Assembly: GCA_002633005.1 (NCBI GenBank) | Contig: NMRA01000616.1 | Location: forward strand, 62,001-126,000 | Direction of reading: 5' to 3' | Length of the DNA stretch: 64,000 bases | Source of the DNA: Phoronis australis | Lineage: Eukaryota; Phoronida; Phoronidae | Part shown: one piece after another, positions 1 through 11,700 of the stretch | How the letters are laid out: the number at the start of each line of letters is the position of its first letter | How positions within the stretch are numbered: position 1 is the first letter of the stretch | The notes under the pieces: generated by a model | Databases searched by the model: none | Seen by the model: the letters and a program-made list of their open reading frames with translations, nothing else | What the model was told of the DNA's origin: nothing | Program-made: the position numbers and the translations under genes

Positions 1-500
1 TGACCAAATTGCACAGGTGCACATGCTCCAATTTTCATACCAACCCTTGAAGTGGTTTGTCCGATAGAGAGGCGGACGCCAAAACAGACTCAAAATAGCC
101 AAAAATGGCCACAAGGTGGCAAACATTACTACAAATCCATCTGAAAACGTGAAGTGTCATCGGCTCTTTAATAGAAACCTATTTGCCAAATTTCATAAAA
201 ATCCGTCAAGAAACTCCAACGACAAACGAAAAAAATCAAGAGGTTGTCATTCGTTGTCACCTTCATAGAAATTCACTTCTGTCCTGCATGGGGTTTAAGA
301 GTTACAACCGCCACTAGGGGGCGCCACAGTACTAAATTGGCGCCGTTCGAGAATCGTTGTCAGGCGTCCTCTCTACCAATGAGACCACATCAGCCAATTT
401 TCATACGAAAACCAGTAGTTTGGTCGATAGAGAGGCAGACGTCAGTAAAAATTACAAAAATCTACAAAAACGCCATTCATTGTTTAACAAAGCAACAATT
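1..500. repeat. Dispersed repeat family with CCACTAGGGGG-type motifs, copies 1 and 1b
   Basis: Two adjacent related units. Each has a GATAGAGAGGCGGACG-like segment (67-80 and 426-442) and text similar to 1976-2290 and 22140-22420. CTCF-like motifs occur at about 107-121 (CCACAAGGTGGC) and 309-326 (CCACTAGGGGGCGCC). No coding sequence. Confidence 0.6.
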
Positions 501-699
501 TTACAAAATACTGTTTAAAGTAAAAATATAATGCCCAGTGACTTCTAGGTTTGTATATATACATTATATGTTTTGAGTTCTGCAATAAATAAATAAATAG
601 ATGAATAAATAGACAGAGAGACAGACATAGATTCATACATACATGCATATTTACATACATCAGTATAGTTCGGTAGCAACCTTTCATTTACATAAACGT

Positions 700-1395
700 C
701 GTTGAAAACACTAAACCTTTTGTTTGAAAGCTTGATACTGATTCGCTCGCAGTGTCGGAACAATCTCCTTTCTTTACGTGTGCAGCTATGTAGTAAAACA
801 CTGAGAGACATCACAAACAAATTAAAACACTAGCTTTATTCCGAGACTGCATGTCTCATCATCAGGCAATAAATGGAATGAACTTACACGTAGCAAAATA
901 AACAGTGAAAAACACGTGACAGCAGGAAGAGGGGCATACAAGCAGAGAGTGTGAATGCAACCCACAGTAGGAAGCCCACAACCCTACCGAATCAGAGCCA
1001 GCGTGTGGTACACACCTGTAAGGTGCCCATTCGTGACTGATCAATAGCGATTCTAAAATATTTAGCCGAAATGTGTCATTTTCAACATAGCGAATGATAG
1101 TACTGTCTACTATTTCTTGCCTAGTTTTTTCGGCCATTTTAATGTATATGATCTAGAATGGACACTCCTGCAAGTTCATGGACAACCGTCGCGAGAGAGA
1201 ACACACCGTGTGTCCAATGTAACGCTGCTCACGAGAATGAGGACGAAGACGTTCGTCCATATGACATGTGAATTGGTAAACAACATTACATTTGGCCATT
1301 GGTCGTAATCTTTCACGACTGGGGTTGTTTTCAATGACAAGATGACGTGACTTAGATTCTGATAATAAATGACTACATTCAATCTATCACCAGAT
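700..1395 (-). mobile_element. Penelope-like element, 3' part with decayed GIY-YIG domain
   Basis: On the minus strand, about 1310-1170 encodes NVVYQFTCHMDE and RYIGHTVCSLSR, then after a frameshift RRLSMNLQ. After a stop, 1137-1050 encodes IVDSTIIRYVENDTFRLNILESLLI. This is the order of the GIY-YIG endonuclease that ends Penelope-like proteins. The following non-coding part (1050-700) is repeated inverted at 1555-1925. Confidence 0.72.
833..868 (-). ncRNA. Hammerhead-like core, decayed (Penelope copy A)
   Basis: On the minus strand CTGATGA is followed by a GAGAC/GTCTC hairpin and then GGAA where GAAA is expected. The inverted copy at 1760-1795 has GAAA but CTAATGA, so the ancestor may have had both halves. 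I see no convincing stem III or cleavage triplet. Confidence 0.35.
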
Positions 1396-1457
1396 TATCC
1401 CTTACACACTACGACACCACGAGCAAATCAGTATCAAGCTTTCAAACAAAAAGTTTA
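1395..1457 (+). mobile_element. Fragment of the same Penelope-like terminal repeat
   Basis: ATCAGTATCAAGCTTTCAAA and flanks match the minus-strand end of copy A at about 708-745 and the end of copy B at about 1890-1920. Confidence 0.55.
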
Positions 1458-1460
1458 GTC

Positions 1461-1523
1461 CATCCATCCATCCATCCATCCATCCATCCATCCATCCATC
1501 CATCCATCTATCCATCCATCCAT
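1461..1523. repeat. (CATC)n microsatellite
   Basis: About 15 tandem CATC units with one CATCTATC variant. Confidence 0.95.
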
Positions 1524-1554
1524 GCATATACATGTATATATTTCGGCTAAAGAT

Positions 1555-1925
1555 TTTGGATTCACTATTTATCAGTTACGAAAAACCTGTGTTGAATGAG
1601 CAGCTCACAGGTGTGTATCACACGCTGGCTCTGTTTCGATAGGGTTGCGGGCTTCCTACCGTGAGTTGCATTCACACGCTGTGCTTTTAAGCCCCTCTTC
1701 CCGCTGTCATGTGTATTTCAATGTTTATTTCGCAATGTATGTGTTCATTCCACTTATTGTCTAATGATGAGACATGCAGTCTCGAAAAATAGCCAGTGTT
1801 TTAATTTGTTTGTTATGTCTCTTGGTGTTTTACTACATTCCTGCACACCTGAAGACAGGAGACTGTTCCGAAACTACTGTACGAGCGTACCAGGATCAAG
1901 CTTGCAAACAAAAAGTCTAGTCGTG
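1555..1925 (+). mobile_element. Penelope-like terminal repeat, copy B (inverted relative to copy A)
   Basis: About 370 bases similar along their length to the reverse complement of about 700-1070, from CACACGCTGGCTCTG to CAAACAAAAAGTCTAGT. It has hammerhead-like pieces at 1760-1795 and 1849-1880 (CTGAAGA..GAAAC). It ends next to a CG/TG-rich tract. Confidence 0.6.
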
Positions 1926-1975
1926 TTTTTAACGCGCGAGCGCGCCCGCGCGCGTGTGTGTGTATCACTTTAAAG

Positions 1976-2290
1976 TAGTAAAAATGACCACTAGGTGGAG
2001 CAAAACACGACGAATTCATCCGAAAAATGAAAGAAGGCGTCGTTTCCCTAATGCATTCATATTGGAAAAATTTAATGGAAATCCGAAGATACAGAGGCAA
2101 ACGTAAAAAAATAAAACTGCCACTAGGGGCACACCGGTAGTCGCATCCGTCCGAAAACTTACTCATTACGTCCCATCTATGAATACCTGCAAACTTTTAT
2201 GAAAACTCATCCATTGATTTCGGAGGTACAACAGCAGATCCTGGACGCTGGACGCACGGATAGGGGTGGTCGCATAACGGGCCCATAGTT
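1976..2290. repeat. Dispersed repeat family with CTCF-like motifs, copy 2
   Basis: Shares ACCACTAGGTGGAGC (about 1987-2001), GGAAATCCGAAGATACAGAGG, and GCCACTAGGGGCAC (about 2119) with the units at 1-500 and 22140-22420. Confidence 0.6.
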
Positions 2291-2652
2291 AAATATGTGG
2301 GCGCATAAATTGTAGAACTAGAAAAACGCCACAACGTGATTTACTGATCACTTTATTCATTTCCTTTCCACTTTGTCACACTGTAGTGTTTACAGTGCTG
2401 CCGATAAGTTGCGGCATTTTTTCTAAACAGGAAATTCATAACATATAATAATGATTTCGAAACTGCAGAGGCGGCGGCGGCGCTATCAGCAGCAGATGAT
2501 ATTTAATTTTGCAATAGGAGGTTACTTCAATGTCATTTATTACGAAATAAACGGAATATGTCATGTTTCGAGCGTTTTAGGTCGTTCTTGTTTCACACAA
2601 ACTTGAAGCTGGAAATGGTCTAAACTGGATGTTTCATTCATAATTTACTTAC

Positions 2653-2718
2653 CGCAAAAGCAGCATGAGTTCCTGCACCGTCAGCAATGTTCTCGAGGAA
2701 CGTAAGTTCGCCATCCAC
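2653..2718 (-). CDS. M13 gene, exon with LENIAD (third zinc ligand)
   Basis: 22 codons, phase 0 to 0 (TTTCATAG|GTG ... TTTGCG|GTAAGT). It encodes VDGELTFLENIADGAGTHAAFA. The Glu and Asp of ExxxD are kept, but the usual GENIADNGG reads LENIADGAG. The donor shows that the gene continues to the left; no later exon is seen in 1-2640. Confidence 0.88.
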
Positions 2719-5700
2719 CTATGAAATACAACATATCCAAAAACGCGAGTGACCAGTAGGTATATAAGGTAACACAGGAACACGAAGGCTCCGTGTTCGA
2801 GGGAAACTAAGACAAGTTCAGGAAAATGAATTTGTGTACTATTTGTCTACTTATTAAATGTTTGACTGCCCTTATGCAGAACTGGGGCCCGTTCCAACAA
2901 AACTGGCTTCGCTAAGGCAAATCTTTTAGTAAATTTTAAAATAAAAGTTAAATTTGTCTCAAAACCAATTCAACAAAGAGATCTAGGTTTGATTTAAATG
3001 TTTGACAAGTTTTTGTCTTAATTTTGACTAACTTACCAAAATATGTGGAAGTTTCTAATTTTGGAAGTTAAGACAAATCTGTAAACTTAAGTAAAAAATG
3101 AACGACAGTTTCTTGGAACAGACCCCAGGTCTAATGCAATTATGGTTATCATTTTTCACGTTCTTGGTTGTTTGAGCCTCATGTTGTACTTTTATGTTAT
3201 GTGATTTTATTGGAGATCCACTTCCCACATGAATTGTTGGCACACTGGAGTTCTCTTTGTACTCTAATTTATCTCACTTTGATATATTTTGATCAGGAAT
3301 CGGTTTTATTACATTTCCCCGTTTCTTTTCCGATGAGTGCCCCCTCGGCTATCCCATCCCCGCCATTCGGCTGTACGCGTGCTTACACTGACATCAAAAT
3401 TAGCCGTCACGGTAGATGTTTCGACACGATTTCTCGAGCAAAAAGTCATACACGACTTTTCGGTTGAAATACATCCTGTAGAACACGGCCGATGTTTCTC
3501 TGACTATCCTTTGGCAAAGGGCCCTGTTAAACCAAGCCCGTACTCAAAGCGCAGAGCCTGTCCTAAAATCGTGATGGTCGAAACGGGCTGACTGATGACT
3601 GAAACAGACAAATTGGCTAAAACAGGCACTGAAACCGACACGTTCCATAAGTTCTCACACGGACTGTAAGAAGGGTTTACATTTGTTTCTTGATATCCAG
3701 TCAGTTTTAGCTCGCCGGCGTCAAAATTCTTGAAAACGTCATGAGAATAAATTGGGGTTACAGGGTCTTCAGGAGATGACAAACCTAACCACACTGGCGA
3801 TCCTATAGTGCTTAGAAATAAGTAACGATTTTTGAAGGAAATTGTTCGCGTATCGTACTGTCCATGGGGTGGTTCAATCCCCTTGTCACCTACGAATCAC
3901 TACGTGAACCTTCGCCAAAAAAGCCTCTGTGGCATGTTCTGTTAACGCAAGGCATACGCGAGACACTTGCGGTGGGAAGTCCTTGCTTACTATACAACGG
4001 AAATAGTGAATTCTTGACCATAACTGAGCCCACTGTAATATACCTATGTAATATACGAAGTCGTTTACGACAGTCTGAGAGTGTACAGATGCGCAAGCTA
4101 GGCTCGAAGAGAGGGCCAACAGTGCTATATTTAAACTGAAGGCGCTGGAAGTTGTATAAATCAAAATGGCATGGCCAATGCGCCAACTAGTCCCACAAAA
4201 CGAAAAACTGGTAGAAGTCAGTAGATAGCATCTCGGCGGCATCCTTGATACTTAAAATTAGATGACATTTTCATGAAATCTGTTTTGTGAGATGTCCCGG
4301 TTTTCGAGTAATGCGTAACGCTGACGTAGAAAATATTTAGTTAAATCAGTTTTTGGCCACAGTAAGATTAAAATCGGGCGATCGCCGCACAAATAAAAAA
4401 GTTCATGTTCAATCAACGTTTCGTCTATTCATTAGAGATCATCAGGATCATATTTACAAAGGACAGCAAGTGCCAACATACAGCTCAGGTAACATCCATA
4501 AAGTGAAGTGAGAGATACAGTAGTTGGTCATCAGCATAGTTGCAGGGTCATTGAACTCTGCATGTTATATATACATGTATTTAGTATAACGACATGCAGT
4601 TACCATGGACGAATAGAGTCCAACCACTAGAAACACATCATTAGGATGTGCCGGATAGCCTTCTCATGGCTGTTAGGCAGACCTACCTTCTGATTTGGGG
4701 GCGGACGCAAGACCACGTAAGACTTCGTGAGATAACGCCATGTATTACGAGCGGAGCACGTGATTACTCTACCTTTCCTCGCGAGATTCTTCAGGCGTCC
4801 GACCTGTCGTCTGATCGGACGGTAAGTGGAAGTATTATCGTCTGATTATGTTTTTTAAGTTTTTAAAAAAGTTAAAACTTGGCATTTTACCTGCGGGTTT
4901 AACTGCGGCGGATTTCGGCGCTCAGGGTGTATAACCCCATCAAAACGACTAATTCCCACAACACAATACAACCATTATCTGATTATGACCACATCAGAAT
5001 AGGTTGCACTTTTCAAGCTCAAAAGCATGTTTTAAGAGCATGGGCACATCACCAGGAACCCATGTTTGAAACCAATGTTGAAACATATTGTCTAGAATCA
5101 TTTATGGATCCTCTTCGTTAAAAAGCAGTACCAACAAAAAGTACTAGACTCACATGTTTTCCATTGATTTTATAAGACGAATACTGGTTTACTAGGCACG
5201 CTTTCTCACTGTTGAGGATGGAACCTGAAATAAAAAGGAAATAAGCCATGCGGTGTGTCATAAAATACATGAATGACTGCGACAATATTTCTGTTATTAT
5301 TTAAAGCCTTTTTCTAATTTATTAATTTATCATAATTGAAAACGAAGACCATAGCAACTAATGATCAGTAACCGAACTGACTTAGAAGTTCGACTTTATA
5401 AACAATCGACAAAAAGCCAAATGGAATGTTGGACGCATCAACTTCAAGGCGCAGGATCATTAAGCAACTTCAAGCAGGAGTGAGAAGCACCAAGCTCTGG
5501 AAGGACGTAGACTACATGATCTCGTGACAAAGTGAATGCCATAAGAGATTATGTGAGAAAGAAACCAAAAGTCCATTCCAATTTAGGAAGTCAGAAACTG
5601 GGTCAAATTTAGATGTAAAAATTATGCATAACGATCTCAGAATCGTGGACCCGGGTCTAATCTCTTTACTCGAAACTCCACTCGGAAATTAAGCAGTTGC

Positions 5701-8700
5701 TTGTCACGCTTCGAGTAAGCTTACAACATTTGAACTCAAATCATTTGTCACATTTCGAGTCCTGATTCCGATTCGAGTCTGAGATCCTGGACCCAGATCA
5801 AATCCCACACCAAATTCGTGCTTCCAGGAAACAAGATCGTGTCATAGTGATTGACAACTTTCATCACGCAGGCAGTGACAGTAATTGGAAAATGTAGAAA
5901 CTTCAAATTTTTATTTTTTTGAATAATTTTGAAGCCTCTTTGGTTGCACGCATATCTCCGCCTGGTAGCAGTTTTGGGTGGGGAGGGCTGACGCTCAAAA
6001 AGTTCTCTTTTTATCCCCATCGGCAACAGAAAAATGTAAATGGCATCACGTTACAGCATGTTGCCAGATGGCGATAAAAAATTGTCCTTCAAAAGAGCAG
6101 ATTTCGCCAACAAAAAGATTGTTACCAACAGAATGGATAAGTCCAACAGCGCAGTTGGATCATGCCTGCCATAGTTACCATCTAGAAGGGTAAATATATT
6201 GGAAATCTTTTTCAAGCGTACTAAAACAGGTTCTCTGCGATGAGTTTTTGGCCATTGCTTACCGAGACCCATGCCATATCAGTATGATGGGTCCTGGAGA
6301 AGCAAGCAACTGATAAGCGCAGTGGGATATCTACGATGCGGTGCTTAAGTCATTCGCCAGCCCATTGGCATGCCAAGCTTTACGAAAGACAGATAATAAG
6401 TTGTTCGTTGCATTTGGCAATTTATGAAGTAGAGTGTTTATAGCTTAAAATATACTGGAGGAAGTTATTTAATTGACACGTGCTACCGTTGGCAGTTTAA
6501 GGTAGGCTTCAAATCTTTATGTCGTTGGAGAGAGTTAGCAGTAGCTTGTTTGTACGAACATACAACTGGTTCTCACGAGATCATTTCTCTTACACATGTC
6601 CCTTTGGGAGGTCCGTACATTGTCTTTTTACTTGAAAGTATAGATCGGGCAACAGCCAGCATTTAGTTAGAGAAGATACACGCACAGTGGTAAAAATGGG
6701 ACGCAACATCTTTCGAAATAGTCCAAAAAGACCGTATTTGTAATTAATTCAAATGCCATTTATTTATATGCGCTCACAAGGGCATATGTGGGTTCAAAGT
6801 GCCTCTCTGTCTGGATGTCCGGCGAGATTTGGCAGACGTGTTCCGATGAAGATGGCGACAAATAATTCTAATAATGTAATTATTTTTGCACATTTAACAG
6901 CAACTTAACTACATGTGTACTCTTGGTAAATTCCGTACTGTAGTGGGGCGTAGGCGCACGTAGGCGCAGCCAACCACCTTTTGGCATTTGAACGTAGCGC
7001 CTACGCACCGTAAGTTACGCTCAGTGATCAAGTACGTGATACGCGGTAGGCTTTGAGCGCCTACTTACCTCCAATTTTACCACTGCAGCACTGGGTAAAT
7101 TACATATTTTCCATGAAACCTTTTGTATAGCATGTGAAGACCTCAGGATGGCCTATTTTGGAACCATCCTAAGGAAGTCTGGTCAATGCTAATGAGATTC
7201 ACCTCAAACGAATGTCAAAGACCTAAGTTTACCTGTAGGAAATATGTGAGTAATTTCGTGTCCCATGACCATACCTAAAGTCGCAAATTCCAAGGACCTG
7301 TCAACAAAAAGACAATTAAAATAGTACAAATCAAATTACGCATACTTATTTTTGTCTAATTAGAAAGTTTTAACATAAAAGTTGTTGCTGTAAATTTAAA
7401 AGTCAATTACCAGTTTAACTGAAACACTTTGGGCGGATTCTAATGAAAGATTCTGGAAAAAAATATCAATTAACTAATCCAAATAATTTAGGAATGATTC
7501 GAGGCAAGTCAAGAAATAGAAAGAGGCAATAGCTTAACATTTAATTGAAAAAATGCTTTCATCATTACACGCGACAAAGTATGAAATAAGCATGTTCTTG
7601 ACGACATCATACATCGGTAGATATAGATGTAAATAAACCATACCTTCATCTGGCTGCTTGAATCTTACCTGAAATGCGACATTTTGCAAATTCGTGTCAT
7701 TGAAGTTATCAATCGAAGTTTTAACTTTCTTACTTAGGAAATCGCAAGTCATAAAATGGATTCTGTAAGATTCCAGCAGGAATAACAATTTGATGAGATC
7801 TGCCTAAGTAGTACGCGTCTACTTCTTGCGGTGCTAGAAACCAACTGAAAAAGAACGTTTATGCTCAGTTGTCTCGTGATTAAAGCATTTTGGCCATCAA
7901 ATTACAACAAATTCCTGTACATAGCAGTCGGACTCGGGGGGGGGGGGNGGGGGAGGAGCTTGACTAAAAAGAAAAAAACTCCGTTGGCATGCATTCTTAA
8001 ATTTTGCTATAACCTAGAATACGAGGTTAGGTTGCCAAAATGGACTGGCAGTTGGAAAAGCCCCAATAGACATTTAACAAAAAACGTCTGACTATCTGAT
8101 ATAAAGAAAACTTGGAATGACAAGTAAATTATAATGGAACCAGATAGCACTAAGCCGGTGAGGCATCAGAAATACAGAACATCGGGGCACAGGAATTTTC
8201 AGCCTGAACCCGTTGGTACGGGAGTACACGAAGCATAGAAAACAACGGTAGTCTACCAGGGAACACTGGGACATGGGTATATCAGCTGGGGAATGGGGAG
8301 GGGGGGATGAGGAGAATATAGGACTGTGCCCGAAAAAATCAAGAACTGAAGTTAAAATGATCTATTCGTGTGTTATTGAAACTGTTTTATAAGTTTGTCC
8401 ATTTTGTGTTTTACATAAGTAGTTGACTATTATACAAAAAAGATAAAATCTACCTGCCTGTAAGTGCCCTCAAATGGAACATACTTCATAAGTTGACCAA
8501 AAGCTAACAATGTGGGGAATGGACTAAAATGTGGTTGGTGATAATAATGACATTGTGATTGTACATGTGTTTATCATGCTAAGAATCAACAGCGTGCAGA
8601 ATATAAAAAACAGTGGTATATATGCCATCAAATAAGATTAGTGACGGCCCTTGATTGAAGAGCAGAAAGTACAACTTTGACCCAAACGAAGAGATAAAAA

Positions 8701-11700
8701 TCACTGTTGTGAAAACAGCAAATAAAACACTTACCCCTGTAACTTTTTAAAATTCACTGATTGCTTGTATCTTTTCTAATTGATGTCAACAGAACTGGAA
8801 AGCTGCAGTTTCTCGGTATAAGTTTCTATTTATCATCATTCAGTATGTCAGTGAATATGACATTGGGAACTTTCTCAATTTCTGAGCTCCTGATTGGCTT
8901 AAACGACAACACCACCTCTTGCTACATAATGGTATGATAGGAAAGCCAAAAATCTACTTTTTCCAAATTTGTGCTACTTTTCGAACATCAGATATCTAGA
9001 GATAAATCTAAACACAAAGGAAAAATGAAGTTGCTACCCTGACATGGTCACAGGATGAAAAGAAAGAGCTAAGGCCCACAGCCTACAAGCACCCTTGCTG
9101 GAATATTGCTTCAACAGAAATCTCAGTAAAACGTTATTTTCTCGCTGTGGTGAATTGAGGGTAGTTGTCAAAAACAATCCTGATATAAACGGTATGATTG
9201 TAAAAGTGATTTCTATTGAAAAGTTTTGGTTTTAACAGGTTTTACTCTCACTGCCACTTACATGAAGAAAGTGCGTGGCATGATTTATTTACTCTGCCTA
9301 ATCTAATATCCAAAATGGTGGTCGAATCCGTGGACTTGTGCCTAACGTTACAGTACACGTGATTCCAGCATAAAGAAATTCGCGAATAAATGACCTGACC
9401 CAACAACGATTATTTCAAAATCACCTTTCCTTGTTCGGCGTTTTCTCAAGGAATCGTGTTGCTTGTTGCTCATTGTCATACCTCAAGGAGTTCACAAAGT
9501 TCTGGAACAACTGAACTTTGGAAATGTTGAGCTGAAACATAGAAAATTAATTATTAAATTAAAGCGTGAAAGCTTCTCATTTCTGGTCACTACAATAGAA
9601 ATAAATGAATAAGAGGGCATACATGTACCTATCAACTCGATTGGATTCTCTTGTCAACACTTATTCTGACTCAGTTAATGTTACCATGATTTGGGCTGTG
9701 TGACATCACTACTAGGGTCGGTGAATAAGATTGGCTGAGCAGGCCTCATTGTACATTGGGGGACTTGCACATTATATTCGGAACTAGGATCGCTAAGAAA
9801 GTGAGTAGTTCCCGTCGCCAGCTTCTAGTGTGTTTGCTGTGTACTGTGACCATTGTGCATCGTTGTTTTTCTCGGAACCTACTTGTGGATTTGTCAGTGA
9901 CAGCTATTGGTAAAACCAATTGACAATGACCTTTGGAGAAAACTGCTACCGTTATACAGTACTATTGCTGTTAACACGTCTTTGAGTTGTACGTTATTAT
10001 ATTTCGGAACCATGTGCTAATTGTGCCATAATATATGTACATGTACTCGCGACACGACACAGTTGTGAAATAAGGATTATAGAATATGGTTATAGCTGTG
10101 TGGGTAATGCAATGGTCATCTCTGATATCGTAATTTCGTTGTGACAGTGCAAATTCGGCAGCGCACGTGGGTCGCTCGGGATCAGCTACCGAATTTAGAT
10201 AAATCCAACATTCTTGGTTACTTTCGAAGCACCCCCTATTTTACAGGTGCCCATAAACACTCTGTAGCTTTTCATTTCATAGCAGAAAATTTCAGCAGTA
10301 ATCGTTGTCATTGAGAATAAATGACTTTTTATGAATGCGTAAAATGGTCAACTTACCGACTCGTATTGATGTTCAATCTGTTTAGGGTCTTTGATGTAAG
10401 CTGGATATCCTAACATAGTATTGACTGACTCGATCTACATTGAAAAACAAAACATCTTGCACAGTGTCGAGAAAACGTTCTGAGCATTACAGTCATAGGC
10501 GCTATAACCGACTTTCGTATACGATAGTCAAATCACTGTCCAGTCACGGTGGTGGTTGTATACGAAGTCGCACAATTTCGTTTACAAACTTGGATGCCAC
10601 CGTCGGACTGCTTAGATAATATTCTCGTACATGTATTGTACTAGCCAATGGGCCCAGAGTTAATATTGTAAGGACAAGTCGTCAGTACTTTCACCTTGAA
10701 ATTTACTCTTCTTCGTGGACGACTATGTAAAATAGTTCTAATTTTGAAAGAGTTGCACATTTTCTGTAAAAGCGACAAAAACCTGTTTGCATGAATTTTT
10801 CAAACAATTTCCAGGGTTCTGCACAAAATAATTAAATTACTGAGGATTTTATGAGCCACGTGTAAAATAGAATCACGAAAATTTATATGTTCTATTTATT
10901 TTGAAAAAATGACATAAAAATAATCCTTTGGCTTGTATATGATTCATTTTGTATTGATTTTGACTAAAATGAAGCCAGAAGGGTATGCATTCTTTTACAA
11001 AATTAAATTACACCAGAAACATGCGAGGCGGTCCGATGCCTAAATCCCAGCTAACGAGGGCAGACCAGACAGATTACGTCAATTACACAAAACACCTGAT
11101 TTGAAACTCTTGTGAAAATTCTCTTCCTGAGAGAGTTTCAAAAAGTCTGAAGCCATACAGGCCACTTTCATCTGTTGCTTGGCATTTGTTACTGTTCACA
11201 GATGGTGTCCACAGATACTCATATTTCCGCTTATATTGTCACCTCACTGAACTTTCTACCCAGACGGACAGTGGTTTCCCATGCAGCGCAAGTCTGGTCA
11301 TCGCGATTTCACTTCCAGGTTAACAAGGCAACTTTTATGACAAATGCCACGACTGAAAACACATTTTCCATGAGCAAGACCAGTTGCGGGAATAGATGGT
11401 TGGGGCCAATACTTCATTAACTTTATTATAGACCAGCTTCACAAACAATTTCAATAAAACTTTTTTACATGTACACTGTATAACATTGAAATGGTGGAAC
11501 ACTGCAATTAAAAAAAAAAACATCAACTTAAGAGCACGTTAAAATTTGTAGTTTGGAAAACGTTCATCAATTATTCGCTGCCGTGTTTCATATATTAACT
11601 ATCACTATTACCATAATTACTTTCTCCTTTATTTTTTTACATTTTCAGGGCTCTCAGCCAAATTGTATAGAAAGTATTATTGAAGCATTGTACACGCAAA

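Noticed and set aside
862-1137. Free-standing 91-codon minus-strand gene
   Set aside because: Its first 30 residues are the C-terminus of a Penelope GIY-YIG protein and the rest is non-coding terminal repeat.
6245-6290. Possible missing exon between the HEITH and CLVNQY exons (TTCTCCAG|GACCC ... CTCG|GTAAGC)
   Set aside because: Good splice sites, but phase 1 to 2 does not fit the next exon (phase 1), and the peptide has no family match.
9255-9341. Alternative missing exon ending at CTTCAT|GTAAGT
   Set aside because: Phases 2 to 1 fit and the frame is open, but the peptide shows no VNAYY-like motif, so I could not support it.
9342-9394. Candidate missing M13 exon (AG|G TCA ... TTA G|GC) between 9425 and 8503
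   Set aside because: Phases fit and the end resembles VFPAG, but it would leave an intron of only 30 bases after the previous exon, too short for normal splicing.
10509-10570. loxP-like inverted pair CGACTTTCGTATAC / GTATACGAAGTCG
   Set aside because: Arms are similar to loxP by chance, but the 35-base spacer and flanks do not fit a recombinase site.
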